A DNA stretch of 39,624 nt, from the NCBI GenBank assembly GCA_016200895.1, contig JACQDX010000146.1, forward strand, positions 1 to 39,624, written 5' to 3'. The notes under the pieces are model-generated. The model was not told the origin of the DNA. It saw only the letters and a list, made by a program, of their open reading frames with translations, and searched no databases. The translations under genes were made by a program, and so were the position numbers. The stretch is from Burkholderiales bacterium. Lineage in GTDB: Bacteria; Pseudomonadota; Gammaproteobacteria; Burkholderiales; Burkholderiaceae_D. Below, piece by piece: positions 15,849-24,738 of this stretch (within the stretch, counting starts at the first letter, position 1; the number at the start of each line of letters is the position of its first letter).

Positions 15849-16215
15849 GGACTATCCTGACGTGTATGCTTGCAATGAGGCGATTAGTTTTAAAAATACC
15901 ATTGCAAAGTTAGCAGAAAAGCTCTAACGAAGCAATTAAGGGGCAGGAAGTGGAAGGTGGATCAAACTGACCGGGTCAGTGCAACTAGCAAACGAACATG
16001 TGGCATCTTTTCTTGCGTGGAGCTTACATTCAAACTACTCGTCATACTTTCTGCAAACACGGTTGCAGAGTTCCTGGTCTTGATGATATTTTGTTGCCAA
16101 GCGTTTAATTTGATACACTGCGCTGCCATGGCTCGCGGATATTAATTGTGGAACTGAGGATCATCGCAATCCTGTTTGGGATTGTGACCTGAATAAATAT
16201 CTCACTGAGGATGCA
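15849..16215. promoter_or_regulatory. 367-base gene-free region with a 15-bp perfect dyad
   Basis: ACTGACCGGGTCAGT at 15966-15980 is a perfect odd palindrome (ACTGACC-G-GGTCAGT), about 118 bases upstream of the VOC start and 236 bases before the membrane protein. It could be an operator for a dimeric repressor. A 62-codon open frame here (15957-16145) shows no protein character. No clear promoter was found. Confidence 0.3.
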
Positions 16216-16686
16216 ATGTATTTCTGGAAGTTGGATTTGCTGAAGAAGCAATTGATTGCTCAAGGCTTGACTGAAGCCCAAATGTTTTCTTACATGTTGG
16301 TATATGTCATTTTCAGTGCAATAGCAGTCGAATTGATGGCTTATTTTCCCCATGAGTCAGTGGACGGCTGGACTTACCTGACTACCATCTTGAATGTGCT
16401 GATTCCTGTTGTCGGGACCATGATGGCTTTTCGTGCTAACGGTGGCGCATCAGGCTCGCAATTTCTAGCTCGTTATATCAGTATTTCTTTAATATCTTCA
16501 ATACGCTATTTGGTATTAGTCATTTCGATGATGGTTCCACTGACCATTGTAGCGATAGTGCTGCAGGGGGCATTCGATGTATTTAGTGGCCCGGTGCCTG
16601 ATTTACTCTTTGCGACAACTTATGCTTTTCTGTACCTCTATATTGTCAAGCATGTGCGCGAAGTCGCAGCAGCACAAGCTATTTGA
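16216..16686 (+). CDS. four-helix integral membrane protein of unknown function
   Basis: 156 residues. After a short amphipathic start (MYFWKLDLLKKQLIAQGLTE) come four hydrophobic segments: MFSYMLVYVIFSAIAVELMAY, LTTILNVLIPVVGTMMAF, YLVLVISMMVPLTIVAIVL and LLFATTYAFLYLYIV. I recognise no characterised family. It is not part of an obvious operon: the neighbour on the left is divergent and on the right convergent. CTGAGGATGCA around the ATG gives a weak ribosome site. Confidence 0.75.
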   Translation: MYFWKLDLLKKQLIAQGLTEAQMFSYMLVYVIFSAIAVELMAYFPHESVDGWTYLTTILNVLIPVVGTMMAFRANGGASGSQFLARYISISLISSIRYLVLVISMMVPLTIVAIVLQGAFDVFSGPVPDLLFATTYAFLYLYIVKHVREVAAAQAI

Positions 16687-16922
16687 ATATGTATAGTGCC
16701 TTGGGCTGGCGCACCGTAAGCAATCGCGTTCCCTGAGTATGGCCCGTTCTATGCTGCCTATCCCTGTTTGAGTTCAGTTTTACACAGCCTGCAATGTGTA
16801 TTTACAGGGAAGTTGGCCGCGCCACAGGCTGGAGAGGGAATATTATCCGGCAGGCTGGAACGATCCCCCATAGCTTGGAATCATGCCTGAGTATATTTTT
16901 TGAATGGTTGGGTGAATTAATT

Positions 16923-17621
16923 TTACCTTACCACACCAATAATCGGTCCCAAATCCACTGTCGCATCATTCCGGTTGAGTTCCACTGAATAGATGCCTGA
17001 AATACTGCCATCCAGATACAAGGCATCCTGGCAGAGCAGGGTATCGCGAAAGAATATAGCCATCTCATAAAAATTGACAGGCTGTTCGCTGATCACAAAT
17101 ATTGCTTTGCTACCGATTACGCCAACGCCATTACGCTTCAGGCGTGAATTTGAATCGGGTTTGAAGGCGGGATGTACTACACCATTTCTCAGCAGCAGGG
17201 GGCCGGACTGGGTGGCCAGCAAAACATCCCTGGCTAATGCTGGATATTCTGATGATTCAATCACTTGCGGGCCGGATTTGCTGAGCAGGAATATGCCATT
17301 CGGTTTCAGGAAAAAATTCCCCCAGCCATCGGCAAGATTGAGTGCAGTCAGTTGTTCAGTATTCTGGATAAACAAACCAACCGGCGCATAACTGGCGTGG
17401 TACATGCCAGCGTTCATGGCAAAGACCAGTTGCTTGTTGCGTGCGGCTAGCCATGTCTTGAGTTGATCAAAACGCTTGAAGCCTTTGCCGGCGTCATCAC
17501 GCAAGAATAATTGAAGTTCCTCATGCTCAGTATCAACGCTGATAACGGTGAAGCGTGGATCAGCAGCCTGGCACGTCAGGCTGACTAGCAGAAATGCCAG
17601 CAGCAACAGTATTTTGTTCAT
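16923..17621 (-). CDS. secreted phosphodiester glycosidase (NAGPA-domain) family protein
   Basis: About 232 residues with a signal peptide (NKILLLLAFLLVSLTCQAA). The mature protein matches the NAGPA-like domain (PF09992): FAMNAGMYHASYAPVGLFI, FFLKPNGIFLLSKSGPQV, LATQSGPLLLRNG and QDALYLDGSISGIYS. Family members in eukaryotes uncover mannose-6-phosphate; bacterial versions probably act on phosphodiester-linked sugars in the envelope. The ATG at 17621 is preferred over 17669 because it places the signal peptide at the N-terminus. It is the last of a minus-strand block of envelope genes, though spacing suggests its own promoter. Confidence 0.88.
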   Translation of the reverse strand: MNKILLLLAFLLVSLTCQAADPRFTVISVDTEHEELQLFLRDDAGKGFKRFDQLKTWLAARNKQLVFAMNAGMYHASYAPVGLFIQNTEQLTALNLADGWGNFFLKPNGIFLLSKSGPQVIESSEYPALARDVLLATQSGPLLLRNGVVHPAFKPDSNSRLKRNGVGVIGSKAIFVISEQPVNFYEMAIFFRDTLLCQDALYLDGSISGIYSVELNRNDATVDLGPIIGVVR

Positions 17622-17760
17622 GAATTGCACAGTGCAGTGTCTGTATAGGGTTGCAGCATTTTGTAGCAAGTGCTGGAAAATGGCCTGAATTTGTTTGTTT
17701 CTTAATTGGGTATGCTCAGGCGATTTTACACGAGCTGAGAATATTGATTGTGCATTGAAT

Positions 17761-17781
17761 CTGACTTCTGCGTGAAGTCAG
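17761..17781 (-). terminator. hairpin downstream of solute-binding protein gene
   Basis: CTGACTTC (17761-17768) pairs with GAAGTCAG (17774-17781) across a 5-base loop, about 60 bases after the stop at 17842. On the minus strand only a weak T-rich tail follows, so termination is plausible but not certain. Confidence 0.45.
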
Positions 17782-17841
17782 TTTGCAATGAAATTTTTGG
17801 AATTGAGGAGATCAACCTTTGTAGTGATTTGTGTTGGAAAT

Positions 17842-18561
17842 TTATTTATACCTTTTTTCTATGGCTGCACTAGTCCCATCTTTATCCATCTCCTTCAAAA
17901 TCTGATTCCATCTATCAATTTTTGCTTGTGACATCGTGGTATTACAGGCTAGGTACATCTCTGTCTGATTAAAGGTAAACAGCTGGACTATCATTTTGTT
18001 CAGGCCTTGTTGTTTGAGGATTTCCCAACCCAGCAATTCGCCACTGGCCCAGAAGTCAAAACGTCCGGCCAGCATCTTGCGTGGATTGTCGGCATCTGTG
18101 CTGGCCAGTTCGGTATTGAAACCCTTCAATGAGAAATATTCTGCGATAGCATCATTGCGATAAGAACCTATGACATAAACACGCAAATCTTCCAGCGTTT
18201 TGGGGTGACGCGTATCGTCGGCGCGGGCGAAGATGACCCAGTTATTTTTGACCAGTGGACCTACCCATTTATACAATTGCTCGCGCCCTGGCGTGCGTGA
18301 GGTTGAAAAGACGCAGGTTTCAGGATTGTTCTGCGCCATTTGTATTGATCTTGCCCAAGGGTAAGCGGTGATGCTGTATTTTTCGCCAGCCCGGCGCATG
18401 AGTTCTTGCACCTTTTCTGTGGACAGGCCAGTGACTTCTCCAGTCTTTGGGTTGACTATGTTGAAAGGAGGGTAGTCTTCTGTGACAAGTATTTCTTGTG
18501 CATGGACAGGTGAGATCAGGAGGGCGGAGAGGACGAATACACAAAGACGTGGGATACGCAT
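17842..18561 (-). CDS. periplasmic solute-binding protein, family 3 (PBP2 fold)
   Basis: A 239-residue secreted protein with a signal peptide (IPRLCVFVLSALLISPVHA). The mature part starts EILVTEDYPPFNIVNPKTGE and continues GLSTEKVQELMRRAG and YPWARSIQMAQNNPETCVFS, the usual pattern of the polar amino acid binding family (SBP_bac_3). The C-terminal half has VYVIGSYRNDAIAEYF and RFDFWASGELLGWEIL. No permease or ATPase gene is adjacent, so it may be an orphan binding or sensing protein, as is common in this group. The ligand is unknown. Confidence 0.88.
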   Translation of the reverse strand: MRIPRLCVFVLSALLISPVHAQEILVTEDYPPFNIVNPKTGEVTGLSTEKVQELMRRAGEKYSITAYPWARSIQMAQNNPETCVFSTSRTPGREQLYKWVGPLVKNNWVIFARADDTRHPKTLEDLRVYVIGSYRNDAIAEYFSLKGFNTELASTDADNPRKMLAGRFDFWASGELLGWEILKQQGLNKMIVQLFTFNQTEMYLACNTTMSQAKIDRWNQILKEMDKDGTSAAIEKRYK

Positions 18562-18735
18562 ATTTCCCCCTGTCAGGTCTGTAAGCTTGCAGACCTGGTT
18601 TTGGTCAAACTTGTGGATACAAGCAAGTAAGCGAGGCGACCTGACCAGGCCGCCTGCCTGTTCATTTCATGTGGAAAATAAATGCAATTTCAGCTTCTTA
18701 TCAGGATAGAGCATCTGTAGTATTTTGCGATGTTT

Positions 18736-20652
18736 TTATCTGGTCACGTGATGTAAAACGCGCCGCCCGTTTCTATATGTATATAAAGTGAGAGCGGGTT
18801 GCTGAATGTCGCCTCTGTCGTCAAATGAAATAACTCCGGTTACACCATTCAACCGGACGGCTTTCATATAGTTCAGATATTGCTGAGGTTCGACGGAATT
18901 TGCGCGTTTCATGGCAGAAACCAGCGTGAAAAAAGAATCGTAGACATAAGGGGCATAAATGAGAACGTCCATGCCAAAACGGTTTTTATACTTGCGTTTG
19001 AACTCGTCGAGTATGGCTGTGCGGCCGGCTTCTACCCCGCCTGCTTCTCCGCAAAAAACCTGGTCATTTTGTATGGTATCTTTTGCCATACGTGGCAGGG
19101 CAGAAGTGCAGATGCCATCGCTGCCAACAAATTTGACGTTCACACCTTGTGCAGATAATTGTTGGAGCAGTGGGCCTGCTTGCATGTCCATGCCACCAAA
19201 AAATATCAGATCAGGATTGCTGTTTTTGATAGCGGTGATTTCTGCATTGAAATCAGTCGTGTTGCTGGCGACAGATTGCACAGTGACTATGGAGGCGCCA
19301 TTTTGCTCTGCTGCAAGTCTGAAGGCATAAGCGATACCGGTTCCATAAATAGTGCCGTCATCTACGACGGCGATTTTGCGTGCAGCCAGGTCTCGCGTCG
19401 CTACTTTCGCTATCATTCCAGCCAGGGCTTCATCATTGGCGACCATGCGAAAGGCCGTGCTAAATCCCTGCTTGGTGAATTTTGGGTTGGTTGCTGACGG
19501 TGAAATTTGTGGAATGCCAGCGCGGAAATATATTTCTGAGGCAGGTATGGTCGTGCCAGAATTCAAATGGCCAACCACGCCCTTGACGCCCATATTGACC
19601 AGGCGTTGTGCCGAACTGTTACCCTGCCTGGGATCTGCACCATCATTTTCTGCAATCAGTTCAAACTTGGTGAGTTGCCCCCCAATCACGAGATTAAGTG
19701 AATTCAGATCTTCTATGGCCATTTTGGCGCCATTTTCATTGTCACGGCCGAGATGGCTGATAGCACCTGTCAGCGGCCCTACATGACCTAAACGGATCAG
19801 TTTCGTGCCGGGTATGGTTGCAAGCTGTGGGTTATTCCCTGATTCTTGCAATGATGTAGGTGCTGGAGCAGTAGTATTTGGTGCTTTTGCTGACGACTCA
19901 GGCGCAGCACGTGTGTCCTTGCCACGGCCATAAACCAGATAAACGGCGCTTTCAGCCAGTTCGGCAACGTCTTCCCTTGACCTGACAGACTTTGCCGGTG
20001 CCTTTAGCAACTCGTCCCTGACCGCTCTGGTACTGGAAATCATTGCCAGCAAATACGGTACCTTGACAGCGTAATTGACATTTTGCGCAACGACACCATC
20101 CATCAGAGTAAGTTTATCGTTAAGCTTGGATGTCACAATACCAATCACTGAGCCACGGCTATCCAGCAAGGGCCCCCCGGAATTTCCGGGTTGTATGGGC
20201 GCACTGATTTGAAAAAATCTGACGTCGCCGTTTGATCCGCTTTCGGCTGTGATCGTGCCATTGGTGAATTTGGCTTCGTAGCCTTGTAAATCGACATTCG
20301 GGAAACCCATTGCGGAGACCTCGGAGCCTTTGCGGATTCGCTGCGTGTTTTCCAAAAACAAGGGTATGGTAGTTTTGTCGATACTTAGTATTGCCAGGTC
20401 ATTCTCGGGATCAAATGCAATCACTTTTGCAGGATAGGCTTTTTTATCCCGGTCAAAAACAATTATCTCTGTCATACCATTGATAACATGAAAATTTGTC
20501 GCCAGATGACCATTTTTTGAAATGGCAAAAGCAGTTGCTGTGCCCTCACGTTCTCCAGCCCTGGCTTGCGCCTCATTGATATCAAGCAGTGCTATGCAAC
20601 TGATGAAAGACAGGCTGATGGTGACTATTTTATTTTTGATGGATGAATACAT
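18736..20652 (-). CDS. fusion: HtrA-type serine protease domain + LivK/Peripla_BP_6 ligand-binding domain
   Basis: 638 residues, probably secreted or membrane-tethered by its N-terminal hydrophobic segment (KNKIVTISLSFISCIALL). Residues 35-210 form a trypsin-like (S1C) domain with a complete triad: His55 in ATNFHVING, Asp85 in FDPENDLAIL and Ser158 in QPGNSGGPLLD. A linker of about 70 residues, rich in Ala, Pro, Thr and Ser (residues 215-280), leads to a type I periplasmic binding domain like branched-chain amino acid receptors: LIRLGHVGPLTGAISHLGRDNENGAKMAIEDLN, LIAENDGADPRQGNS and IYAPYVYDSFFTLVSAMKRA. It has no PDZ domain. Ligand-controlled proteolysis is an inference. The ATG at 20652 is preferred to 20709 for the signal sequence. 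It lies downstream of the site-2 protease gene. Confidence 0.9.
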   Translation of the reverse strand: MYSSIKNKIVTISLSFISCIALLDINEAQARAGEREGTATAFAISKNGHLATNFHVINGMTEIIVFDRDKKAYPAKVIAFDPENDLAILSIDKTTIPLFLENTQRIRKGSEVSAMGFPNVDLQGYEAKFTNGTITAESGSNGDVRFFQISAPIQPGNSGGPLLDSRGSVIGIVTSKLNDKLTLMDGVVAQNVNYAVKVPYLLAMISSTRAVRDELLKAPAKSVRSREDVAELAESAVYLVYGRGKDTRAAPESSAKAPNTTAPAPTSLQESGNNPQLATIPGTKLIRLGHVGPLTGAISHLGRDNENGAKMAIEDLNSLNLVIGGQLTKFELIAENDGADPRQGNSSAQRLVNMGVKGVVGHLNSGTTIPASEIYFRAGIPQISPSATNPKFTKQGFSTAFRMVANDEALAGMIAKVATRDLAARKIAVVDDGTIYGTGIAYAFRLAAEQNGASIVTVQSVASNTTDFNAEITAIKNSNPDLIFFGGMDMQAGPLLQQLSAQGVNVKFVGSDGICTSALPRMAKDTIQNDQVFCGEAGGVEAGRTAILDEFKRKYKNRFGMDVLIYAPYVYDSFFTLVSAMKRANSVEPQQYLNYMKAVRLNGVTGVISFDDRGDIQQPALTLYTYRNGRRVLHHVTR

Positions 20653-20910
20653 ATTGGCGGTCGTATTTTGATCAAATGGCGGTGAGATGGCAGAGTTAAC
20701 GCTAAGCAAACTAAGCGAGAGTATTGCTTAAATTATTCATTGCTACAAGTGCAATTTGCTATCAACGCACGCCAGCTACTAAAATAGCTGGCCCCGATAA
20801 AGTAAAAAACGATTTCACAAAAATTAGTCAAGCCTGAATGGTAAGGCATGAGCGCTCGAAACACGTTATCCTGTTTCTGTTATGTACGCTGAAATTTTTG
20901 TAATTTATTT

Positions 20911-20944
20911 TGAAAAAACGCAGCATAGGCTAGCCTGCTGCGTT
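20911..20944 (-). terminator. Rho-independent terminator of the site-2 protease gene
   Basis: On the minus strand AACGCAGCA and TGCTGCGTT form a 9-bp stem (20917-20925 with 20936-20944) around a palindromic GGCTAGCC loop, followed by six T. It lies just after the stop at 20959. A T-rich run on the other side may allow it to work in both directions. Confidence 0.8.
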
Positions 20945-20958
20945 TCATTTTTTTACTT

Positions 20959-23919
20959 CTAACGGGATATTTGGCTCACGCCCTGACGTGGTGTACACCT
21001 GGTTTCCCTTAGTTCAATATTCAGCAGGGTTTGCTGAAACTGGCTTTTCCAGGCGCCGCCATGAGGATTGATTCTGCACACCATCTCACTGGTGGCAGAT
21101 CTGAGGTTGCCAGGTTCTGCACGTGCTTTGCGTTGCGCTTCCAGCACGCGCTCGGCAATTTTGTTTGCATCATCTTGATCACCTTGCGCACGCAGACTTT
21201 CTATCAACATCAGGTCAGATTGTAAATTGCTTGCAGGTTGCGCACGTTGAATAAACAAGTCTATCAGCCAGTTGCCTGTACCCGGTGTATGTAGCTGTGT
21301 CATTGCCATGGCTTCTTGTGTCGCTACCTTGTAGTCTTTTTGCAGCATGGCGATCATCCATTTTATTTGATGACTCTCAAGATTCGCCAGACTGTTCTGC
21401 AAAGGATCTTTTGTTTTGTTGGTAACCTTGCCAAGTATAGTCTGAGCTTCAGCGAAATTCTTTTTGCTGACAAGTAACCAGATCTGGTCCATTTTTAAAG
21501 TGAGACAGAAAAAATCATTAGCTTCTTTGGTACTGCAATCGTAGTCGTTTGCAGCGGTTTGCAACTGATGTTCCGCATCGTCAACCCTGCCGGTTCTGTA
21601 GTAGGCGCGCGCCAGCATCTGATGTGCCTGCAAGAGTTGGGTATCATCCTCGTTCTTGTCTTTGGCGAACAGGCTGACGACTTCTTCCTTCAGTATCAGT
21701 TGCGCCGGATTATCTGGGTCTACGTCGCGTGCCTGCAAAACTTCGGCCAATAAACGGGCATCGTTTCTGTCGCTTTGCGCATGCAATCTTGCCCGCAAAA
21801 TGGCCTCTGCCTCTTGCAGATAGTTGGCAACATCTGCCTCATTTTTCTTGGCATTTTCCGGTTCATCCTGATCTGACCAATTGCGTATCGCACTCGCCAT
21901 GGCAAAAGCGGCATCGGCATGCAGGTAAGTCGGTTGTACGGAATTATTATTTTCAGCGTAATAAATTTTGGCGATGCGCAAAGCATCTTCGGCATCGCCG
22001 TCGCTGGCTTCATCCAGTGCAGATTTGAGTATGCCAGCACGCTCATTGCCTTGGGCCGCAGTGATTTTTTCAGCGCGTGCCTGCCTGAGTATCTTTCTTT
22101 CTTCTTGCCAGGAGTGTACGGCATCCTTGCCTTCATTCTCGCTGATTGCCACCGGCTTATTGGCGTCGCTGGATGCCAGTAAAGAAGACATTCCCTGGCC
22201 TGCCAGGCTTAACATGGTAGTTGGTGCAGAATAGATTAAACTGAACAAGGCTGCCACCGGCAGGATGATGCAGGCTATATATATACCCAGACCTGCGCTG
22301 CTTTCCTTCCAGCCTGGTTGCCGTCCGAGGTAGCGCGGTAACAAGGTTTGGCCAACGGCCAGTTTATTGGCATAGCTCCATTTACTGAAGCTTGCATGAC
22401 CAAGAAAATCAAATAGATCACCCGCAGCTTGAGCGAAATTTCTATTGCTATCTGGTGCCTGGATATTTTGCTTTGATAAAAGTGAAGCTGCTTTGGCAAG
22501 CTTATATTGGAATTGCGCACCGATGAGTGCGAATATGCCAATGCCCAATACAATCTTGTCATTGGTGTACAGGCCATAGGCCAACATGGCCATACCGCTG
22601 CACATGGAAAACAAGAAACGCAACCAGGGCAGGCGCGCCATGACCAATAATTCGATCACGCGACCACCGTCCAGTGGTAGCACAGGCAGGAGATTAAAAC
22701 CATTGACCAATAGTGAAGCCAGTGCCGCCATCGTCAGATATGGCCCCCAGGCTGCATTCAAGATAGCTGGGTCCTTGACGATCAGTGTGATACTTGCCAG
22801 TGACAATAGCAGGCCGGGCATGGGCCCCGCCAGATACACCAGCATATGTGTGAAGGGACTGGCTTCATGTTTTTCACCGCTGGTGATGCCACCCATTCCC
22901 GGTACAAAAAATACCTGGACGTCACGAAATCCTGCCAGCTTCATTGCCAGCCAGTGGCCACCTTCATGCAGGGCAATGACGCCACCTATGACCAATGCAC
23001 CAGTGATGCCCCACCACCATGTGCCCAGTGCCAGGAAGGCGAGGGCGGACAAGACAAAACTTGTATACTGATACCAGCGCGGAGCCAGCATGGAGCGCAA
23101 CACACACAGAGTACGTACGAAAGAATAGCGGTCCCGCAACTGACGTGCTGCAGCGATATCTACAGTGGGTTTGGTGGTAACTGAGTTGACTGGGGATTTG
23201 GCAGATTTATGCGCGCTGGCTTTGCGCATTTGCCACGCCATTTTCAACGAGGGCCAAAAACGAAAGCCATAAATTTTTTCGTCATCACGTTGGCCGCGTT
23301 GATATACCTTGGCTTCCCGGTCTAATCTTACCAGCCAGCGTTCTGCCAGATTCTGCGCAATTTTCGGCGCATCGGCTTGGTCACTGCGTTGTACCGTAAG
23401 CAGTTCGCGTACATGCAGGTGCGTTGCCAGTTGTCCTGCAAGATCGGCGCTCTTGTCATTGATGACGGTAACCCGCGCTGGATAAGGCACCATGGTTTGC
23501 AGCAGGCCATTGACGGTGAGCAAAGCTCTGCCATCGACATAAGTGTTCCACAGATAGACCGTGTACAGGCGTTGATCAAGATGTGACTCGCTGGGATAAA
23601 CTTCGGCGTGCACATCTTGCGCCAGGTGGTGATAGACATCGCAATAGCTGGCAGGAATGTCATTTGCCGCGATCATTGAGCGTTCGCGCCAACTATGCAT
23701 GTAGCGAAAACCGGCTTGCTCCATTTCAGTGCGGGCGGCATCCAGTACTGGTAAAAGATCGCCACTCGCTATGCGCAGGCAGGGCGTTTTGCGTGGCGTC
23801 CATAACTGCAATTTCAGTAAACGGTTCATGCTGATGACCAGAATCAGCACTTGCAATAGCAAAATGACGGCAATGACCGTCACACCTATACCCCACAACA
23901 GGTCCATCCCAATTTCCAC
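20959..23919 (-). CDS. site-2 protease (peptidase M50) with large cytosolic and C-terminal repeat regions
   Basis: About 986 residues. An N-terminal transmembrane helix (LLWGIGVTVIAVILLLQVLILVI) precedes a soluble region of about 240 residues, then the M50 membrane core: VIALHEGGHWLAM (HEGGH, His318, Glu319, His322) and NGFNLLPVLPLDGGRVI (third ligand Asp417). One more helix follows (GIYIACIILPVAALFSLIYS). The last 350 residues are helical and TPR-like (QLLQAHQMLARAYYRTGRVDDAEHQL). M50 proteases cut substrates within the membrane, usually after a first cleavage. The GTG at 23919 is chosen because GGAG lies 6 bases before it; the ATG at 23907 is the alternative. The HtrA-receptor fusion follows on the same strand beyond a terminator. 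Confidence 0.88.
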   Translation of the reverse strand: MEIGMDLLWGIGVTVIAVILLLQVLILVISMNRLLKLQLWTPRKTPCLRIASGDLLPVLDAARTEMEQAGFRYMHSWRERSMIAANDIPASYCDVYHHLAQDVHAEVYPSESHLDQRLYTVYLWNTYVDGRALLTVNGLLQTMVPYPARVTVINDKSADLAGQLATHLHVRELLTVQRSDQADAPKIAQNLAERWLVRLDREAKVYQRGQRDDEKIYGFRFWPSLKMAWQMRKASAHKSAKSPVNSVTTKPTVDIAAARQLRDRYSFVRTLCVLRSMLAPRWYQYTSFVLSALAFLALGTWWWGITGALVIGGVIALHEGGHWLAMKLAGFRDVQVFFVPGMGGITSGEKHEASPFTHMLVYLAGPMPGLLLSLASITLIVKDPAILNAAWGPYLTMAALASLLVNGFNLLPVLPLDGGRVIELLVMARLPWLRFLFSMCSGMAMLAYGLYTNDKIVLGIGIFALIGAQFQYKLAKAASLLSKQNIQAPDSNRNFAQAAGDLFDFLGHASFSKWSYANKLAVGQTLLPRYLGRQPGWKESSAGLGIYIACIILPVAALFSLIYSAPTTMLSLAGQGMSSLLASSDANKPVAISENEGKDAVHSWQEERKILRQARAEKITAAQGNERAGILKSALDEASDGDAEDALRIAKIYYAENNNSVQPTYLHADAAFAMASAIRNWSDQDEPENAKKNEADVANYLQEAEAILRARLHAQSDRNDARLLAEVLQARDVDPDNPAQLILKEEVVSLFAKDKNEDDTQLLQAHQMLARAYYRTGRVDDAEHQLQTAANDYDCSTKEANDFFCLTLKMDQIWLLVSKKNFAEAQTILGKVTNKTKDPLQNSLANLESHQIKWMIAMLQKDYKVATQEAMAMTQLHTPGTGNWLIDLFIQRAQPASNLQSDLMLIESLRAQGDQDDANKIAERVLEAQRKARAEPGNLRSATSEMVCRINPHGGAWKSQFQQTLLNIELRETRCTPRQGVSQISR

Positions 23920-24196
23920 CCAATTCTCCACGCGCAAAATATCAGATGCATTGTCAGCTAAATGAGGTGAAATTGCGAGTGTACGAGGTGATTTAAAGGG
24001 TAAATCAATCGAATTGATGATTGAAATGGCATGAGAGTCAGCTGTATATAAACATCTTTTGCAATTTCGATGATATTTATGAAATGAGTTTCTGCAAGCG
24101 CTGGAATAGCAGGGCATTATTCAATTTGCATTGAACAGGACTATCAGTACAGTGATTGCTGGCACATTTGTTAAGATCACTACTGCGCAAACTGTG

Positions 24197-24230
24197 TTTC
24201 CATATCCTGGTATTTACCGGGATATGGAAA
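24197..24230. other. strong hairpin downstream of ridA
   Basis: TTTCCATATCC (24197-24207) pairs with GGATATGGAAA (24220-24230) over 11 bp, and an inner GGTA/TACC continues the stem past one G-T wobble to a 2-base loop. It lies about 50 bases after the ridA stop. No T run follows on the minus strand, so it may be a processing or stability element rather than a standard terminator. The 360 bases between 23920 and 24279 hold no gene. Confidence 0.5.
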
Positions 24231-24244
24231 ATCAAATTTGCAGA

Positions 24245-24277
24245 TATCAGGCAGGTATCAGGCAAGCATCAAGCATG
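24245..24277. repeat. three imperfect tandem 11-bp repeats at ridA 3' end
   Basis: TATCAGGCAGG, TATCAGGCAAG and CATCAAGCATG follow one another at 24245-24255, 24256-24266 and 24267-24277, immediately after the ridA stop. Their meaning is unknown; they could be replication-slippage products. Confidence 0.5.
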
Positions 24278-24279
24278 AG

Positions 24280-24669
24280 TCAATATTGGGCAGCGATGAT
24301 TTCTATTTCCAGCAAAAAGCCTGGCTTGACCAAGGCCGGAATGATCATCAGCATGGAGGCAGGACGGGCATCACCAAGATAATTGCTGCGCACCTTGACG
24401 TATTCTGCGATGTCGGATTCCCTTGTAAGGTAGTGCGTGACTTTGACGATATCCGCCATCGTCATATTGCTGCTTTCCAGCATACGGGCAATATTGCGCC
24501 AGGCAAGATCGGCCTGGCCGATAATATCTTCTGGCAAATTGCCATCCTGATCCAGACCCGGCGTGCCTGAAGTGAATAACCACCTGGCATGGCCAGAGAC
24601 TTCCTGTGCATCGGTGTATTTGCCGATCTGGCTGGCGATGCCGATATTGTGGGGAATATGCATGTTCAT
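24280..24669 (-). CDS. RidA-family protein (Rid/YjgF/YER057c/UK114)
   Basis: 129 residues, the usual RidA size. RidA hydrolyses reactive enamine and imine intermediates from PLP enzymes; related subfamilies act on other imines. Hallmarks are LFTSGTPGLDQDGNLPEDII, QADLAWRNIARMLESSNMTM and a C-terminal ARPASMLMIIPALVKPGFLLEIEIIAA carrying the conserved Arg and Glu. The first 30 residues are less typical than in archetypal RidA, so it may belong to another Rid subgroup (Rid4-Rid7), and the symbol is left blank. It is divergent from an ArsR-type regulator at 24739, the natural candidate for its control. Confidence 0.88.
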   Translation of the reverse strand: MNMHIPHNIGIASQIGKYTDAQEVSGHARWLFTSGTPGLDQDGNLPEDIIGQADLAWRNIARMLESSNMTMADIVKVTHYLTRESDIAEYVKVRSNYLGDARPASMLMIIPALVKPGFLLEIEIIAAQY

Positions 24670-24738
24670 CTTTCGTTGTGGATAGTGATGTACATTATGG
24701 GCAAGATGTCATCCCGACATTTCAGCCCAGGATGAAGT

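Noticed and set aside
15957..16145. 62-codon open frame
   Set aside because: No ribosome site, no recognisable protein pattern, and it covers a palindromic operator-like site.
16794..16988. 64-codon open frame
   Set aside because: Overlaps the 3' end of the phosphodiester-glycosidase-like gene on the other strand and has no protein character.
24245..24277. Short CRISPR-like array
   Set aside because: Repeats are 11 bp without spacers.
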